Shown here: in pieces, positions 19,117-28,266 of the stretch
Position numbering within the stretch: the stretch's first letter is position 1
How the letters are laid out: each line of letters starts with the position of its first letter
Assembly: GCA_011772205.1 (NCBI GenBank)
Contig: WVZY01000022.1
Coordinates: 248,001 to 312,000, forward strand
Origin: Candidatus Latescibacterota bacterium
Lineage (GTDB): Bacteria > Krumholzibacteriota > Krumholzibacteriia > WVZY01
Direction of reading: 5' to 3'
Length of the DNA stretch: 64,000 bases
Notes under the pieces: model-generated
What the model was told of the DNA's origin: nothing
Seen by the model: only the letters and a program-made list of their open reading frames with translations
Database searches by the model: none
Program-made: the position numbers and the translations under genes

Positions 19117-20084
19117 GGAGCCGACTTCTTCTCTTTCTCAGAGGATGGGGTGGATGAGTCTCCGGTGAGTCTCTCTCTCAACGAGTACGTTGCCGCTTTG
19201 GCGCTTCCCGAAGATATCATTTCTGCAAGCAGGCCGATAGATGCGATTTGCAGAGCAACAATGATAAAAACGAACCCTAAAAGCATGATCGGACGCACTC
19301 GCAGCCCCGTCCCGCCAAGCCACTGGATGAAGAAATACACCTGCGGGATCAAGCCAATAACGAACAGAAGGAATGAAATGCGCCCGAAAAAATGCAGAGG
19401 ACTCAAAGCTCTGCGTGTAATGAACATCACCGTGATGAGATCGAACAATCCGTTTAGAAGCCGTTTTGATCCGTACTTGCTCCTGCCGTGTTTCCGTTTG
19501 AAATGCTGGACTGGCACTTCATCCACGGTAAAACCTTCCCATCCGGCCAGGACCGGTATGAAACGATGCAGCTCGCCGTAAATGGAAAGTGCATCGACGA
19601 CTTCTTTCCTGTAAGCCTTTAGCCCGCAGTTGAAATCATGTATCCGGATGCCGCTCAGCCTGGAAGTAACAAAGTTGAATAGTTTCGATGGAATGGTTTT
19701 GGTCCAGGGATCCTGGCGGTTCTGCTTCCATCCCGATACAAGATCTACGCCGCTTTCGATTTTTTCGAGAAGATTGACAAACTCCATTGGATCGTCCTGC
19801 AAGTCGGCGTCTATCGTGAAAACCACGTCCCCTCTCGCCTCGCGGAATCCTACGGAGAGCGCCGCCGATTTCCCGTAATTGCGCCTGAAGCTGATCACTT
19901 TGACCTTGGGAGATCTGGAATGCAGGCTTCTCAAAACCTCCAGTGAATTATCGGTGCTCCCATCGTCGACAAAGATGTATTCGGAATCTACTTTCATTTG
20001 CTGGGCCGATTCTTCGAGCTTTTTGAAAAGTTCCTCGAGACTTTCTTCCTCGTTGTAAACAGGTATCACGACCGAGATCATCAT
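19113..20084 (-). CDS. GT2 glycosyltransferase of the GtrB/ArnC type with two C-terminal membrane helices
   Basis: The 323-residue protein has a GT2 catalytic domain (residues 1-225) with FVDDGSTDNS, FRRNYGKSAALSVGF and TIDADLQDDPMEF, followed by two membrane helices (about 230-255 and 265-290). This layout is that of bactoprenol-phosphate glucosyl- or aminoarabinosyl-transferases (GtrB, ArnC). These load undecaprenyl-phosphate with a single sugar for GT-C enzymes on the outer face. It is downstream of the epimerase by 10 bases and overlaps the next GT4 gene. The sugar is not predictable from this alone. Confidence 0.88.
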   Translation of the reverse strand: MMISVVIPVYNEEESLEELFKKLEESAQQMKVDSEYIFVDDGSTDNSLEVLRSLHSRSPKVKVISFRRNYGKSAALSVGFREARGDVVFTIDADLQDDPMEFVNLLEKIESGVDLVSGWKQNRQDPWTKTIPSKLFNFVTSRLSGIRIHDFNCGLKAYRKEVVDALSIYGELHRFIPVLAGWEGFTVDEVPVQHFKRKHGRSKYGSKRLLNGLFDLITVMFITRRALSPLHFFGRISFLLFVIGLIPQVYFFIQWLGGTGLRVRPIMLLGFVFIIVALQIASIGLLAEMISSGSAKAATYSLRERLTGDSSTPSSEKEKKSAP

Positions 20085-20094
20085 AACGACATCC

Positions 20095-21069
20095 TTAGGA
20101 ATCGCCGAGCTTCCGGATCAGACGCCCCACCCATTCGACTTCATAAGCCAGACCTTGATCCAATTTCACTTTCGGTTTGTAGTTGAGCTCCCTTTGGGCG
20201 AGCGCGATGTCAGCATATGTGTGCTTGACATCGCCTTTGAATGCGTCTTTGTAACGGACATCGAGCTCGAGGTTGCAGCAGTCATGGAGGATGTCCAAAG
20301 CGCTGTTTAGACTCACCCGGCTGCCCCCGCCTATATTGAAAACGCTTTCGCTTCCATTGTATGCCATCGCCGACATGTTTGCCTCGATCACATCGTCTAT
20401 ATAAGTGAAGTCCCGAGTCTGAGTCCCGTTCCCATATATTTCCACCGGCTTGCCTTTCATGGCGCGCAAGATGAACTTGTGAAACGCCATGTCCGGCCTC
20501 TGGCGGGGTCCGTAGACGGTAAAATATCTTAGGCATACGGCCGGCAGGTTGTAATTCTTTTTATAGAGGAGACAGAGGTTTTCGGAAGCGAGCTTTGTGA
20601 CACCATACGGAGACACCGGCTTCGGCAGCTGAGTTTCTCCCATTGGCAGATTGGTGGTTTCTCCATAGACAGAACTCGAGCTGGCGAACACAAAGCGCCG
20701 GATTGGATGGTTCTTTGCCGCTTCACAGAGACGCTGCGTGGCTCGGATGTTCGAATCTATGTACTCTTCGAACCGGTTCCCCCAGCTCGCCCTGACGCCC
20801 GCCTGTGCCGCCTGATGAAAAATCACATCAACTTCCCCGATCAAACTGCCGAGGTCCATATCGTTCAGCGAATGCTCGTAGTAGGTGAACTTTTCGTTAC
20901 CCTTGAGTTCCCGGAGATTCTCCCGTTTGATACGGACATCATAATAATCAGTAAGAGAATCGACCCCAACTACATCGTACCCCTCTTTCACCAGTCTCTC
21001 ACAGAGATGTGATCCAATAAATCCAGCAGCTCCCGTTACGAGAATCTTCCCGGGCACCTCGAACCTCAC
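20095..21069 (-). CDS. Extended-SDR UDP-sugar 4-epimerase (UDP-glucuronate/galactose epimerase-like)
   Basis: The 324-residue protein is an intact extended SDR: ILVTGAAGFIGSHLCERLV (NAD loop), VDSLTDYYDVRIKRENL, HQAAQAGVRASWG, FASSSSVYGET, and the catalytic Y-x3-K in SPYGVTKLASE. The VDSLTDYYD and AGVR motifs are most like UDP-glucuronate 4-epimerases, but GalE- and dehydratase-like relatives share them, so the exact reaction is open. It starts at GTG 21069, overlapping the DUF2723 stop by 4 bases. It probably supplies a nucleotide sugar to the surrounding transferases. Confidence 0.88.
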   Translation of the reverse strand: MRFEVPGKILVTGAAGFIGSHLCERLVKEGYDVVGVDSLTDYYDVRIKRENLRELKGNEKFTYYEHSLNDMDLGSLIGEVDVIFHQAAQAGVRASWGNRFEEYIDSNIRATQRLCEAAKNHPIRRFVFASSSSVYGETTNLPMGETQLPKPVSPYGVTKLASENLCLLYKKNYNLPAVCLRYFTVYGPRQRPDMAFHKFILRAMKGKPVEIYGNGTQTRDFTYIDDVIEANMSAMAYNGSESVFNIGGGSRVSLNSALDILHDCCNLELDVRYKDAFKGDVKHTYADIALAQRELNYKPKVKLDQGLAYEVEWVGRLIRKLGDS

Positions 21070-23594
21070 TCCTGCTGTTGGCCGGAATCCGACGGTTGAA
21101 TGGTTTTCAACGCATTATCGAGCTCGTTCAGCTGGTTTCTCACCTCTTCATCATCGGGATGGGCGTTCAGCCACCTTACCAGGTAATTTCTTGCTCGCTG
21201 GAACTGATTAGCTTTCACCGACAAACCGAATGCGCTGAGAACAGCCTGCCTGTCACCCGGATCCCTCGAAATCAACTTATCGAGCGAGTAGATTGCTTGA
21301 TCGATTTGCCCAATCCTCTCGTAAATCTCTGCGATTCGATAGAGGAGCGCGAGCTTCTCCGGATACTTCTCGATCATTTCATTGTAGTTATCCAGGGCTC
21401 TCTGCGTATCCCCAGCCATAAAATAGAATCTGCCGAGCAACTGCACCACTGGCTCCATCTGAGGCGAGATTTGTTGGGCGATTTCAAACGATCTGAGCGC
21501 TTTCTGAGGCTCGTCCTGCTGGATGAATCCAAGCTGGACGAAAGCGGCCGCATAGTTTTGAACCAAATGGCGCGTGTGCTTGGGGAGAAAAACGGATTCA
21601 TCCTTCTTCCAATCGTCCGTGAGCAGACTTCTCCAGCTGAACTTCTCGTAGAGGTGCTTTTCGAGGAGCTCCTCATTAATCATGTTCGTCCCTTTTTCCT
21701 GCACCATTTCATATGCTAATCCCTGCATCTCGAGGTGCTCCCTGTAAGGAGCATAAGTTTCCGGAGGGATCGTGACGGCAAAGTAGATCGGCCGTTTCCA
21801 AGCATTGTCGCGCAGCATGCGCCCAACTGCCAGGTCCCGTACGAGCAGCCATCCACTCTTTGTGGGCATCGGTTGGAGACGCTCTATTTGATCATCCGTC
21901 CAGTTGATCAACACCTTCGGTTCGTTGTACTTGAGCTGCTTGATGTACCAAGGCGTATTGAGGAGACTGAGGTTCACTACACGGATATCTTTCCGATAGT
22001 TCTCCACTTCCTGGATGTACCATAGAGGAAATGTGTCGTTATCGCCGTTGGTGAATACGATCGCATCCGGCTTGAGGCCGATCAGCATGTTTATTGCGTA
22101 ATCCCTGCAGCTGTAATTGTTCGATCTGTCGTGCGAAAAGAAGTGCCGCTTTGCCGTGAAGAATGGTAGCGCAATGAGGACAGCGGCAAGGACGAACAGC
22201 AGCTCTCGTCCTGAGACTCCGAGTCTCTTGAATGCAAGTCTGGCTTCTGAAAGCAAACCGGCAGCTCCGATCCCGATGAAAACGGCAAAGTAATAGAAGG
22301 CCGGAGAGTAAAAATAATCTCTTTCGCGTACTTCGGCATCGGAGAAATTGAGAAACACGATCAACCCGAAGCTCGTCACTATCAAGGTGACGAACAGCAT
22401 GATAAAGGATTTCTTGTTCTTGGAGAAGTGGTCGACCATCCCCCATATCCCGAGTGCGATTGGAATGACCGCACCGAGATTCAATTTGCCGATATACATC
22501 GAAGCCATTTGGAATTGACTTTGGAAGTAACCACTGAAATGGCTGAGCTGGAAGCCAAACGCAGCTTTTCTGGCGACTATGTTCATTGGCGGGTATTGCT
22601 CACGCCTCAATGCCGCATAAAGAGTTCGCCACGTCTCGGGACTACCCTCGTCGATCGCTGGATTATGCCCCGAACGTATGAGAAGATATAAATGAACGGA
22701 CAACCCAAGAACAAAAAGGGCCGAGCATACCGCTGCAAATGGGGATTTCGCTTTATAGAGCCATATGACAACGCCGGTGAACAGTATGAGCAGTACCAGC
22801 GTCACCTGACCCTGCCTGTAAAGAGTGGCATCAGCAACAAAGATCCCGACACCAATGCATGCGACGAGGAATTCCAGATTTGTGAAAGGCTTTTTCGGCG
22901 TCATCCAAACAAAGAAGAAGATTCCTGAGACGGCGAGTATTGTTCCCAGGTGAAAACCAACGCTCATCGCCAACAGATAAAACAGCAAATAAATTAAGGC
23001 AGTAGCCTTAGGGCTCGTGGGATTTTCCTCCCACTTGAGGCCAAGCCAGGTCATGAATCCCATGAGAAAGCAGCTCATCGCATACACTTCGGCTTCGGTC
23101 GCGTTCGTCCAGTACGTCGAGCTGAACGTGATGAATAGTGCGCCGACGAGACCTCCGACCACTTTGATCAACGTATCGGGCAGCGTTTTGCTTTTTCCGG
23201 AAATATAGTCGAGAAACCGCACAATGAGGATGTACACAAAGAGGGAGCCCAAAGCACCGCAAAGTGCGGACAGCAGGTTCACCTTTTGGGCTACGGAGAT
23301 CGGAATCGGAAGCAGGGTGAACACGCGCCCGACGAGAACATAGAGGGGCGTTCCGGGCGAGTGGGGGATTCCAAGGGTGTACGCGGTGGCGATGAATTCG
23401 CCCGCATCCCAAAAGCTCGCGCTGGCGGCCATCGTCCTAACGTAAATCCCAAAACTGATCAATAATGTCAGCGCCGCGCCAGCATAGAAGTAATTCTTCC
23501 CCTCCGCAGCAACCCGTTCCACGGGTGCCGGGGCCACCTGCGGCTCGACTCTCTCTTTTTTGGCCCGTTTCGCTTTTGCTTTCTTAGCGCTCAT
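21066..23594 (-). CDS. DUF2723 (TMEM260-like) membrane protein with C-terminal TPRs
   Basis: The 842-residue protein begins with a Lys-rich tail and then about 11-12 membrane helices. The first loop SASFWDAGEFIATAYTLGIP and PHSPGTPLYVLVGRVFTLLP are hallmarks of DUF2723, a family related to eukaryotic TMEM260 protein O-mannosyltransferase. Residues 500-640 contain VFTNGDNDTFPLWYIQEVE, also typical. The last 150 residues contain TPR units (KALRSFEIAQQISPQM, ALDNYNEMIEKYPEK, QAIYSLDKLISRDPGD). By homology it may glycosylate exported proteins on the outer face of the inner membrane. Together with polyprenol-phosphate sugar synthases nearby, this is plausible but not shown. Confidence 0.87.
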   Translation of the reverse strand: MSAKKAKAKRAKKERVEPQVAPAPVERVAAEGKNYFYAGAALTLLISFGIYVRTMAASASFWDAGEFIATAYTLGIPHSPGTPLYVLVGRVFTLLPIPISVAQKVNLLSALCGALGSLFVYILIVRFLDYISGKSKTLPDTLIKVVGGLVGALFITFSSTYWTNATEAEVYAMSCFLMGFMTWLGLKWEENPTSPKATALIYLLFYLLAMSVGFHLGTILAVSGIFFFVWMTPKKPFTNLEFLVACIGVGIFVADATLYRQGQVTLVLLILFTGVVIWLYKAKSPFAAVCSALFVLGLSVHLYLLIRSGHNPAIDEGSPETWRTLYAALRREQYPPMNIVARKAAFGFQLSHFSGYFQSQFQMASMYIGKLNLGAVIPIALGIWGMVDHFSKNKKSFIMLFVTLIVTSFGLIVFLNFSDAEVRERDYFYSPAFYYFAVFIGIGAAGLLSEARLAFKRLGVSGRELLFVLAAVLIALPFFTAKRHFFSHDRSNNYSCRDYAINMLIGLKPDAIVFTNGDNDTFPLWYIQEVENYRKDIRVVNLSLLNTPWYIKQLKYNEPKVLINWTDDQIERLQPMPTKSGWLLVRDLAVGRMLRDNAWKRPIYFAVTIPPETYAPYREHLEMQGLAYEMVQEKGTNMINEELLEKHLYEKFSWRSLLTDDWKKDESVFLPKHTRHLVQNYAAAFVQLGFIQQDEPQKALRSFEIAQQISPQMEPVVQLLGRFYFMAGDTQRALDNYNEMIEKYPEKLALLYRIAEIYERIGQIDQAIYSLDKLISRDPGDRQAVLSAFGLSVKANQFQRARNYLVRWLNAHPDDEEVRNQLNELDNALKTIQPSDSGQQQE

Positions 23595-23752
23595 CGATTC
23601 GCTCCACTAAACTCATCCCCGAAACTACTATCTGAAGCATGAACATAAAAATCGGGAGAAGCGCAGTAAAGGGGCGCGCCTTCGCCCGGGCCAATTAAAC
23701 CTACCCGAACTCCATAGCATGTTCAACAGCTAAAATCCCATGGGGTTCCCTC

Positions 23753-24754
23753 TCATTCCTGGAGCTTCCGCTTTTCTCCCCTCCTCATCAGAAAAAAGAG
23801 GAGGCCGAGGAGGCTTACCATCGCGGATACCACATAAGTGAGGGTCTCCATCGTAAAAGCGTCTGTCTTCCCGATTCCTGCGGTACCGAAGAGAATGATC
23901 CCCAAACCCTCCCGAACCCCAAAACCGCTAATGGAATATGGGGGCACCATGGCTATGCCCAGGAGGGGAACAAAGACAAAAAATTGACCAATGAGTTGAG
24001 CATAAATATGAATTCCGAGCGATGTCCCTACAAGGATGTGCGTGATGACTCTGAGCGACTGGATAACAATCGACAGGGCCATCAGTTTCACAACCAGCGC
24101 TTTTCTCCCCTTGAATTCGCCAAGGTAGTCGAGCACGGACGAAATCCGCTCGTCGAGCGATAAAGGGCGGATCATCCGGACGAGTCTCCTCAACAGCCTC
24201 GAGAAAGGCTTGAAAAGGTAAAGCCCGATCGCGGGAATCATGCATCCTATGAAGATAGCGAGATTGAGAATGTGAAATCCCTCTACCCCGCTGTTGATGA
24301 GATAGACCGTTGCGATCGTTGCCAACAAACAAAGGCCAAAGATACCCAGAAGCCTGTCCAGAAACGTCACGGCAATGACTTGATAAACGCTGCTCCCTAT
24401 TTTCGTCACATCATAGATCTTCACGGCGTCTCCGCCGATGTTCGCAGGAAGAAAATTGTTGAAGAAAAGTCCGACAAAATAGAAGCGGAATGTTTTGTGG
24501 AAAGGAAGCATGATGCCGCTCGCCTTGAGCAGCATGTGCCACTGGAATGAGCCAATAAGGTTGCTCATGAACATGACGCTGACACCGGCAACTAACAGGG
24601 TGCGGTCGAGCGAGGCCAGGAGCACCTTGATCTGTTCAATGGATATCTTCCACTTCAAGAGGAAGATCATGAGCCCCGCGCTCACCATGATTTTTACAGC
24701 AAACCTGCTAATCGACGATATCTTCGTCTTGCGTGCACGCGCTTCGGTGATCAA
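23753..24754 (-). CDS. Flippase-like / lysylphosphatidylglycerol synthase TM-region protein (AglD-like)
   Basis: A 333-residue polytopic protein with about eight membrane segments. The motif FNNFLPANIGGDAVKIYDVTK followed by ITFLDRLLGI-like sequence is diagnostic of the UPF0104/TIGR00374 flippase-like domain. That domain is found alone in AglD-like proteins and fused in MprF. Such stand-alone proteins occur in glycan clusters and are suspected to move lipid-linked sugars. The start is a TTG (24754) overlapping the upstream GT4 stop by 4 bases, with GGGAGG just before it. The 158-base gap downstream (23595-23752) holds no gene; I see only a CCCATGGG palindrome there and no clear terminator. 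Confidence 0.82.
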   Translation of the reverse strand: MITEARARKTKISSISRFAVKIMVSAGLMIFLLKWKISIEQIKVLLASLDRTLLVAGVSVMFMSNLIGSFQWHMLLKASGIMLPFHKTFRFYFVGLFFNNFLPANIGGDAVKIYDVTKIGSSVYQVIAVTFLDRLLGIFGLCLLATIATVYLINSGVEGFHILNLAIFIGCMIPAIGLYLFKPFSRLLRRLVRMIRPLSLDERISSVLDYLGEFKGRKALVVKLMALSIVIQSLRVITHILVGTSLGIHIYAQLIGQFFVFVPLLGIAMVPPYSISGFGVREGLGIILFGTAGIGKTDAFTMETLTYVVSAMVSLLGLLFFLMRRGEKRKLQE

Positions 24755-25857
24755 GATACCTCCCTTATGATGATCTTCTCAATCTCCTCGGCGGTGCGCT
24801 CCCAGGTGAGGCTTCTCGCCCAATCGAGCGCGGCGGCGCTCATCGCATTCCACTTGATAGGGTCGGACAGCAGCTCGAGAGCCTTTTCGGCAAAAGCATC
24901 CGGTCGGCCGTATTCAACGAGATATCCTGTCTTGCCTTCCTTCACCGAATCCTTCAAGCCCGGCCGGTCGCTTGCAACAACCGGAACTCCGCAGGCATTG
25001 GCCTCGAGCACGGTGAGCCCCCACCCTTCTTTAGAGCTAGCATTGATGAACAGATGCGACTTGTTGAGAAGCTCGACGAGGGCGTCCGTTTTCACCTGGC
25101 CCAAGAAACGAATCGAGTCCCCCAGGCCGAGTTTGGCAGACAGCCTTTCTAAGTTCGCTTTTTCCGGTCCGTCGCCCGCTATGATGAGTTTTGCATTTTC
25201 CAACTTTTTTCTGATTTCGACAAACGCCTTCATGACCACATCGATGGACTTGTACTTTCGGATGCGCCCGAAGTGAACGATGGTGGGTTCCTCGAACCGT
25301 GGAACACCATCGAGCAGTTTGTAAGTACTGTGGTCCAAACCGCAGAGAGATACCTCGATGCGCGGCTCGTGCAGCCCGCGGCGCATTAGATCTTCCTTTG
25401 TGCTCTCGCTGATCGCGACAAAATGGCACATTTCGTAAACGAAGGGTATGAAGCGTTCCCACATGAGCACATAAGTCGCGAAGAGAGGATTGGTTTCCCG
25501 AAAAACAGTAGAACCGAAGAGATGCGGTACGATGGCCAGCACCCGCTGCTTCACGAACACTGGGAGGAAGAACGGAATCTTGTTGATATCCTCGATGACG
25601 AGATCACAATCGTTGCGTTTGAGATAGGATCGTACAGCTATGGGCAGGATATAATTGGCGTTGTACCAGCTCCCCTTCCGGAACACCTTGATCCCGTCGT
25701 AACTGTCTTCCTCATCCCCTCCCGGAAAGTTGGCGGAGAAGAGGACGACTTCATGACCTCGCTTCACCATTCGAGAGAGGATTTCATGCAGGTGCACTTC
25801 AGCTCCTCCTGCATCGGGATTCTTCAAATCCCTCCAGTTGACCGCCAGTAGCTTCAC
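24751..25857 (-). CDS. GT4-family glycosyltransferase
   Basis: About 368 residues. The N-terminal LLAVNWRDLKNPDAGGAEVH carries the acceptor-side glycine loop. The C-terminal domain has IVHFGRIRKYKSIDVVMKAF, LIIAGDGPEK, and the donor-binding INASSKEGWGLTVLEANACG with its E-x7-E pattern, a clear GT4 signature. It probably adds mannose or a related sugar to the lipid-linked glycan. The frame is open upstream to an ATG at 25899 inside the methyltransferase gene. I prefer GTG 25857 because an AAGGGG ribosome site precedes it and homology begins there. Confidence 0.88.
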   Translation of the reverse strand: MKLLAVNWRDLKNPDAGGAEVHLHEILSRMVKRGHEVVLFSANFPGGDEEDSYDGIKVFRKGSWYNANYILPIAVRSYLKRNDCDLVIEDINKIPFFLPVFVKQRVLAIVPHLFGSTVFRETNPLFATYVLMWERFIPFVYEMCHFVAISESTKEDLMRRGLHEPRIEVSLCGLDHSTYKLLDGVPRFEEPTIVHFGRIRKYKSIDVVMKAFVEIRKKLENAKLIIAGDGPEKANLERLSAKLGLGDSIRFLGQVKTDALVELLNKSHLFINASSKEGWGLTVLEANACGVPVVASDRPGLKDSVKEGKTGYLVEYGRPDAFAEKALELLSDPIKWNAMSAAALDWARSLTWERTAEEIEKIIIREVS

Positions 25858-25873
25858 ACGTAGCCCCTTTCGT

Positions 25874-26644
25874 TCACACCTTTCTTGCGATGCACCCAAT
25901 GATCATCGAAGTGTTTAGGATCACCGGATCCGGCAGCACCCGTTTGATGAACTCCCGGGTTCTGCGGAACACAGCTGGCTCCCAAGGGTACATGCTAAGC
26001 TTCAGACCGAACCCAATGAGTATCCGTCTGAGCGCCCTGTACCATATGGGCGGGAACAGGTTCTCACCGTATACACCGATGACCTCGAATCCCTGAGCTT
26101 CGACGAGACGTTTCAATCGGCCGGGTGAAAATTCCGTTTCCCAACCCGCAAACCACTTTCCGACCAACATCATCGCATGCTTGAGAAGCGTGTAATAATG
26201 AAACCTCTGCGGCACATCGATGAGCAGAGTGCCGCCGTCTTTGAGAACGCGCTTGTTCTCCAAGAGCAGCGTCTCGGGGTCCCGGAAGTGTTCGAGAAGC
26301 CCTTGGTGGAACACAACGTCGAAAACCTCATCGGCAAAAGGAATCGCTCTCGCATCGCCGCACACGATTTCAGTTGATGATTTCAGCCAGTCCTGCATCA
26401 GCTTGAGGGCTTCCTCGCTGTAATCCAGCGTGAAAACCTCCGCCCCCCGGGATGCGATGTCATCGCTGTCTCTCCCAGTCCCTGCGCCGACCTCGAGGAC
26501 CTTCATGCCCGAGAGATCGATAAATTTTTCGAGATTCGCGGCGATCCTGCCTTCGTTGGAGTAAACATCGTCGAGATTCTTCGAGGATTTCCAGAACTCG
26601 TCCCAATGCTTTTTTTCGGAAGTTTTTTTCACTTTGCCGCGCAC
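25874..26644 (-). CDS. Class I SAM-dependent methyltransferase
   Basis: The 256-residue protein has the standard Rossmann-like motifs: motif I VLEVGAGTGRDSDDIA (about residues 49-64), motif II acidic LDYSEEAL, then CGDARAIPFADEVFDVVFHQ and LLEHFRDPETLLLENKRVLK (motifs IV-V). These mark a Methyltransf_11/25 small-molecule enzyme. It lies at the head of the glycan cluster, just upstream of a GT4, so it may methylate a sugar or a glycan end; substrate unknown. The GTG start at 26644 lies 4 bases from the stop of the phosphoesterase gene. A second GTG at 26632 is possible. Confidence 0.85.
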   Translation of the reverse strand: MRGKVKKTSEKKHWDEFWKSSKNLDDVYSNEGRIAANLEKFIDLSGMKVLEVGAGTGRDSDDIASRGAEVFTLDYSEEALKLMQDWLKSSTEIVCGDARAIPFADEVFDVVFHQGLLEHFRDPETLLLENKRVLKDGGTLLIDVPQRFHYYTLLKHAMMLVGKWFAGWETEFSPGRLKRLVEAQGFEVIGVYGENLFPPIWYRALRRILIGFGLKLSMYPWEPAVFRRTREFIKRVLPDPVILNTSMIIGCIARKV

Positions 26645-26648
26645 CCAA

Positions 26649-27380
26649 TCAAAGTCCCAAAATGATCCTCTTGGCCAAAGAAGGAGGAAGGCCGGAGTTG
26701 AGAATCTTCAGTGCAGCCCTGTTCCAATCGTATTCCACCCGACGAAACGTAAGGATCTTTTCCGTGTCGTCGAAAAACACGTACGCAGCTTTGGGATCCC
26801 TGTCCCTGGGCTGACCCACACTGCCCACGTTGATGATGCATTTATGCTCGACATCTATCTTGATCTCGTCGCCATGATGAAGCGGTCTTACATCCCCCTC
26901 TTCAGCGATGATGCAGGGTATGTGGGAATGTCCGGTAAACGCAATGGGCCTGTACATGCAGCGGAACGCATTGGTTGCTTCCAGTGCATCCAATATATAT
27001 CCCCAGGACGCCGGCTCATTGGGAGAGGAGTGAACGCCCATGAAAGCTCTATTGCTGTCATAAATTAACGGGAGATTTTCGAGGAATTCCCTGCTCTCCT
27101 CACTCAAGTTGCGTGCCGTGTGAACGATTGCCGCGTAGGCATCCGCGTTGAAATGGAGCCGTTCATCTGGATCCAACGCGGCGGCGTCATGATTGCCGCG
27201 GATCGCAGCATACTTCGAGAGGCCTGCGAACGCTTGAATGCACTCATTCGGATTCGCGCCGTACCCGACATGATCTCCCAGGCTCAGCGCGAATTCGTAG
27301 CCGGATCTATCCGCGTCCTCCAGCACTGATTCGAATGCTTCGAGGTTGCCGTGAACGTCCGAAAATATCAGGATCTTCAA
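26649..27380 (-). CDS. Metallophosphoesterase (YfcE/ApaH-like calcineurin family)
   Basis: The 243-residue protein has the complete dimetal site of calcineurin-like phosphoesterases: FSDVHGN at residues 6-12, LGDHVGYG, IRGNHD, and FTGHSHIP, with a further VHSSP element. The family includes phosphodiesterases and dinucleoside polyphosphate hydrolases. The GDHVGYGxxPNEC pattern is common in a widespread uncharacterised subgroup. TTG 27380 overlaps the nusB stop by 4 bases and has AAGG upstream. It is the last gene of the rib-nusB transcription unit before the glycan locus. Physiological substrate is unknown. Confidence 0.85.
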   Translation of the reverse strand: MKILIFSDVHGNLEAFESVLEDADRSGYEFALSLGDHVGYGANPNECIQAFAGLSKYAAIRGNHDAAALDPDERLHFNADAYAAIVHTARNLSEESREFLENLPLIYDSNRAFMGVHSSPNEPASWGYILDALEATNAFRCMYRPIAFTGHSHIPCIIAEEGDVRPLHHGDEIKIDVEHKCIINVGSVGQPRDRDPKAAYVFFDDTEKILTFRRVEYDWNRAALKILNSGLPPSLAKRIILGL

Positions 27381-27793
27381 GCTGCCTTCCCTCTGAACTC
27401 ATGAACGAGCCGATCGAGAACTCCGTTTACGAATTTTCCGGCGTCTTGTGAACTGTACTTATGCGCGACCTCAATGGCTTCGTTGATGATCACTTTCGAG
27501 GGCACGTGAAGGAAATACATAATTTCCGCCAATGCGAATCTCAAGATGCATTTGTCCACGAGCGAGACCCTTTCCATTTCCCAGTTTTCCAGCGTGGACG
27601 CAAGTTTTGCATCGAGGTGCTCGAGGTTTTCCAGTGTCTTGCAGAGAAGATCACGGGCATACTCCACCGTCTCTTCGCTGGACGATCTCCGGTCGATTTG
27701 ATTGTCCAGAATCTCTTCCCACGGTCGGTCGGAAAATTCCGCCTCGTACAGCGACTGCAAAACGATTTCTCTTGCCTTCCTGCGCTTGCCCAT
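27377..27793 (-). CDS. nusB: Transcription antitermination factor NusB
   Basis: The 138-residue helical protein has the NusB family layout. Key stretches are AREIVLQSLYEAEFSDRPWEEIL at the N-terminus, DKCILRFALAEIMYF, and the C-terminal IINEAIEVAHKYSSQDAGKFVNGVLD. NusB with NusE (S10) binds boxA RNA and helps antitermination of rRNA transcription. Its position directly behind ribH is the common ribH-nusB arrangement in many bacteria, which strengthens the call. ATG 27793 lies 7 bases beyond the ribH stop. Length is normal for the family. Confidence 0.95.
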   Translation of the reverse strand: MGKRRKAREIVLQSLYEAEFSDRPWEEILDNQIDRRSSSEETVEYARDLLCKTLENLEHLDAKLASTLENWEMERVSLVDKCILRFALAEIMYFLHVPSKVIINEAIEVAHKYSSQDAGKFVNGVLDRLVHEFRGKAA

Positions 27794-27800
27794 ATCTAGA

Positions 27801-28262
27801 TCAGGATTCCCAAAGCTTCATCATCTCGATCAGAGTCAGCGCGCCATCCCATCCTTTGTTGCCCTGCTTGGCACCAGTTCGGTTCATCGCTTGCTCCACC
27901 GTATCTGCCGTTATCAACCCGAACGAAACGGGCAGTTCGGTGCGGGAAGCGATTTCCTGGATCGCACGGCTCACCGATGCGGACAGTACATCGAAATGCG
28001 GCGTTTCTCCCCGGATCATCGTGCCGAGGCACAGAATGCCGTCGAAACGTTTTGTCTTGCCTACCTGCATTGCCATCTGGGGAATCTCGAAAGAGCCCGG
28101 AACCCAGAATACGTCCAGGTCGCCGTCCTTGGCGCCATGCCGGACGAGGCAGTCGATGGCACCGTCCACCAACCTGTGAGTGAGAAAGTCATTGAACCGG
28201 CTCGCTATGATTGCGACCTTTTTGCCTTTCGCATCGAGAATTCCCTCGTGTATGTTCGGCAT
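27801..28262 (-). CDS. ribH: 6,7-dimethyl-8-ribityllumazine synthase
   Basis: The 153-residue protein condenses 5-amino-6-ribitylaminouracil with 3,4-dihydroxy-2-butanone 4-phosphate, the penultimate step to riboflavin. Visible family elements are ASRFNDFLTHRLVDGAIDCL, VPGSFEIPQMA, CLGTMIRGETPHFDVL and FGLITADTVEQAMNRTG. I start it at ATG 28262, not at the longer frame start 28304, because AAAGGAG precedes it and the family begins there. It lies four bases downstream of ribBA in the riboflavin operon and is probably controlled by the FMN riboswitch at 31498-31619. Confidence 0.96.
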   Translation of the reverse strand: MPNIHEGILDAKGKKVAIIASRFNDFLTHRLVDGAIDCLVRHGAKDGDLDVFWVPGSFEIPQMAMQVGKTKRFDGILCLGTMIRGETPHFDVLSASVSRAIQEIASRTELPVSFGLITADTVEQAMNRTGAKQGNKGWDGALTLIEMMKLWES

Positions 28263-28266
28263 CGAA

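Noticed and set aside
23595..23752. Terminator after the AglD-like gene
   Set aside because: Only a loopless CCCATGGG palindrome before ATTTTAG was found; too weak to call.
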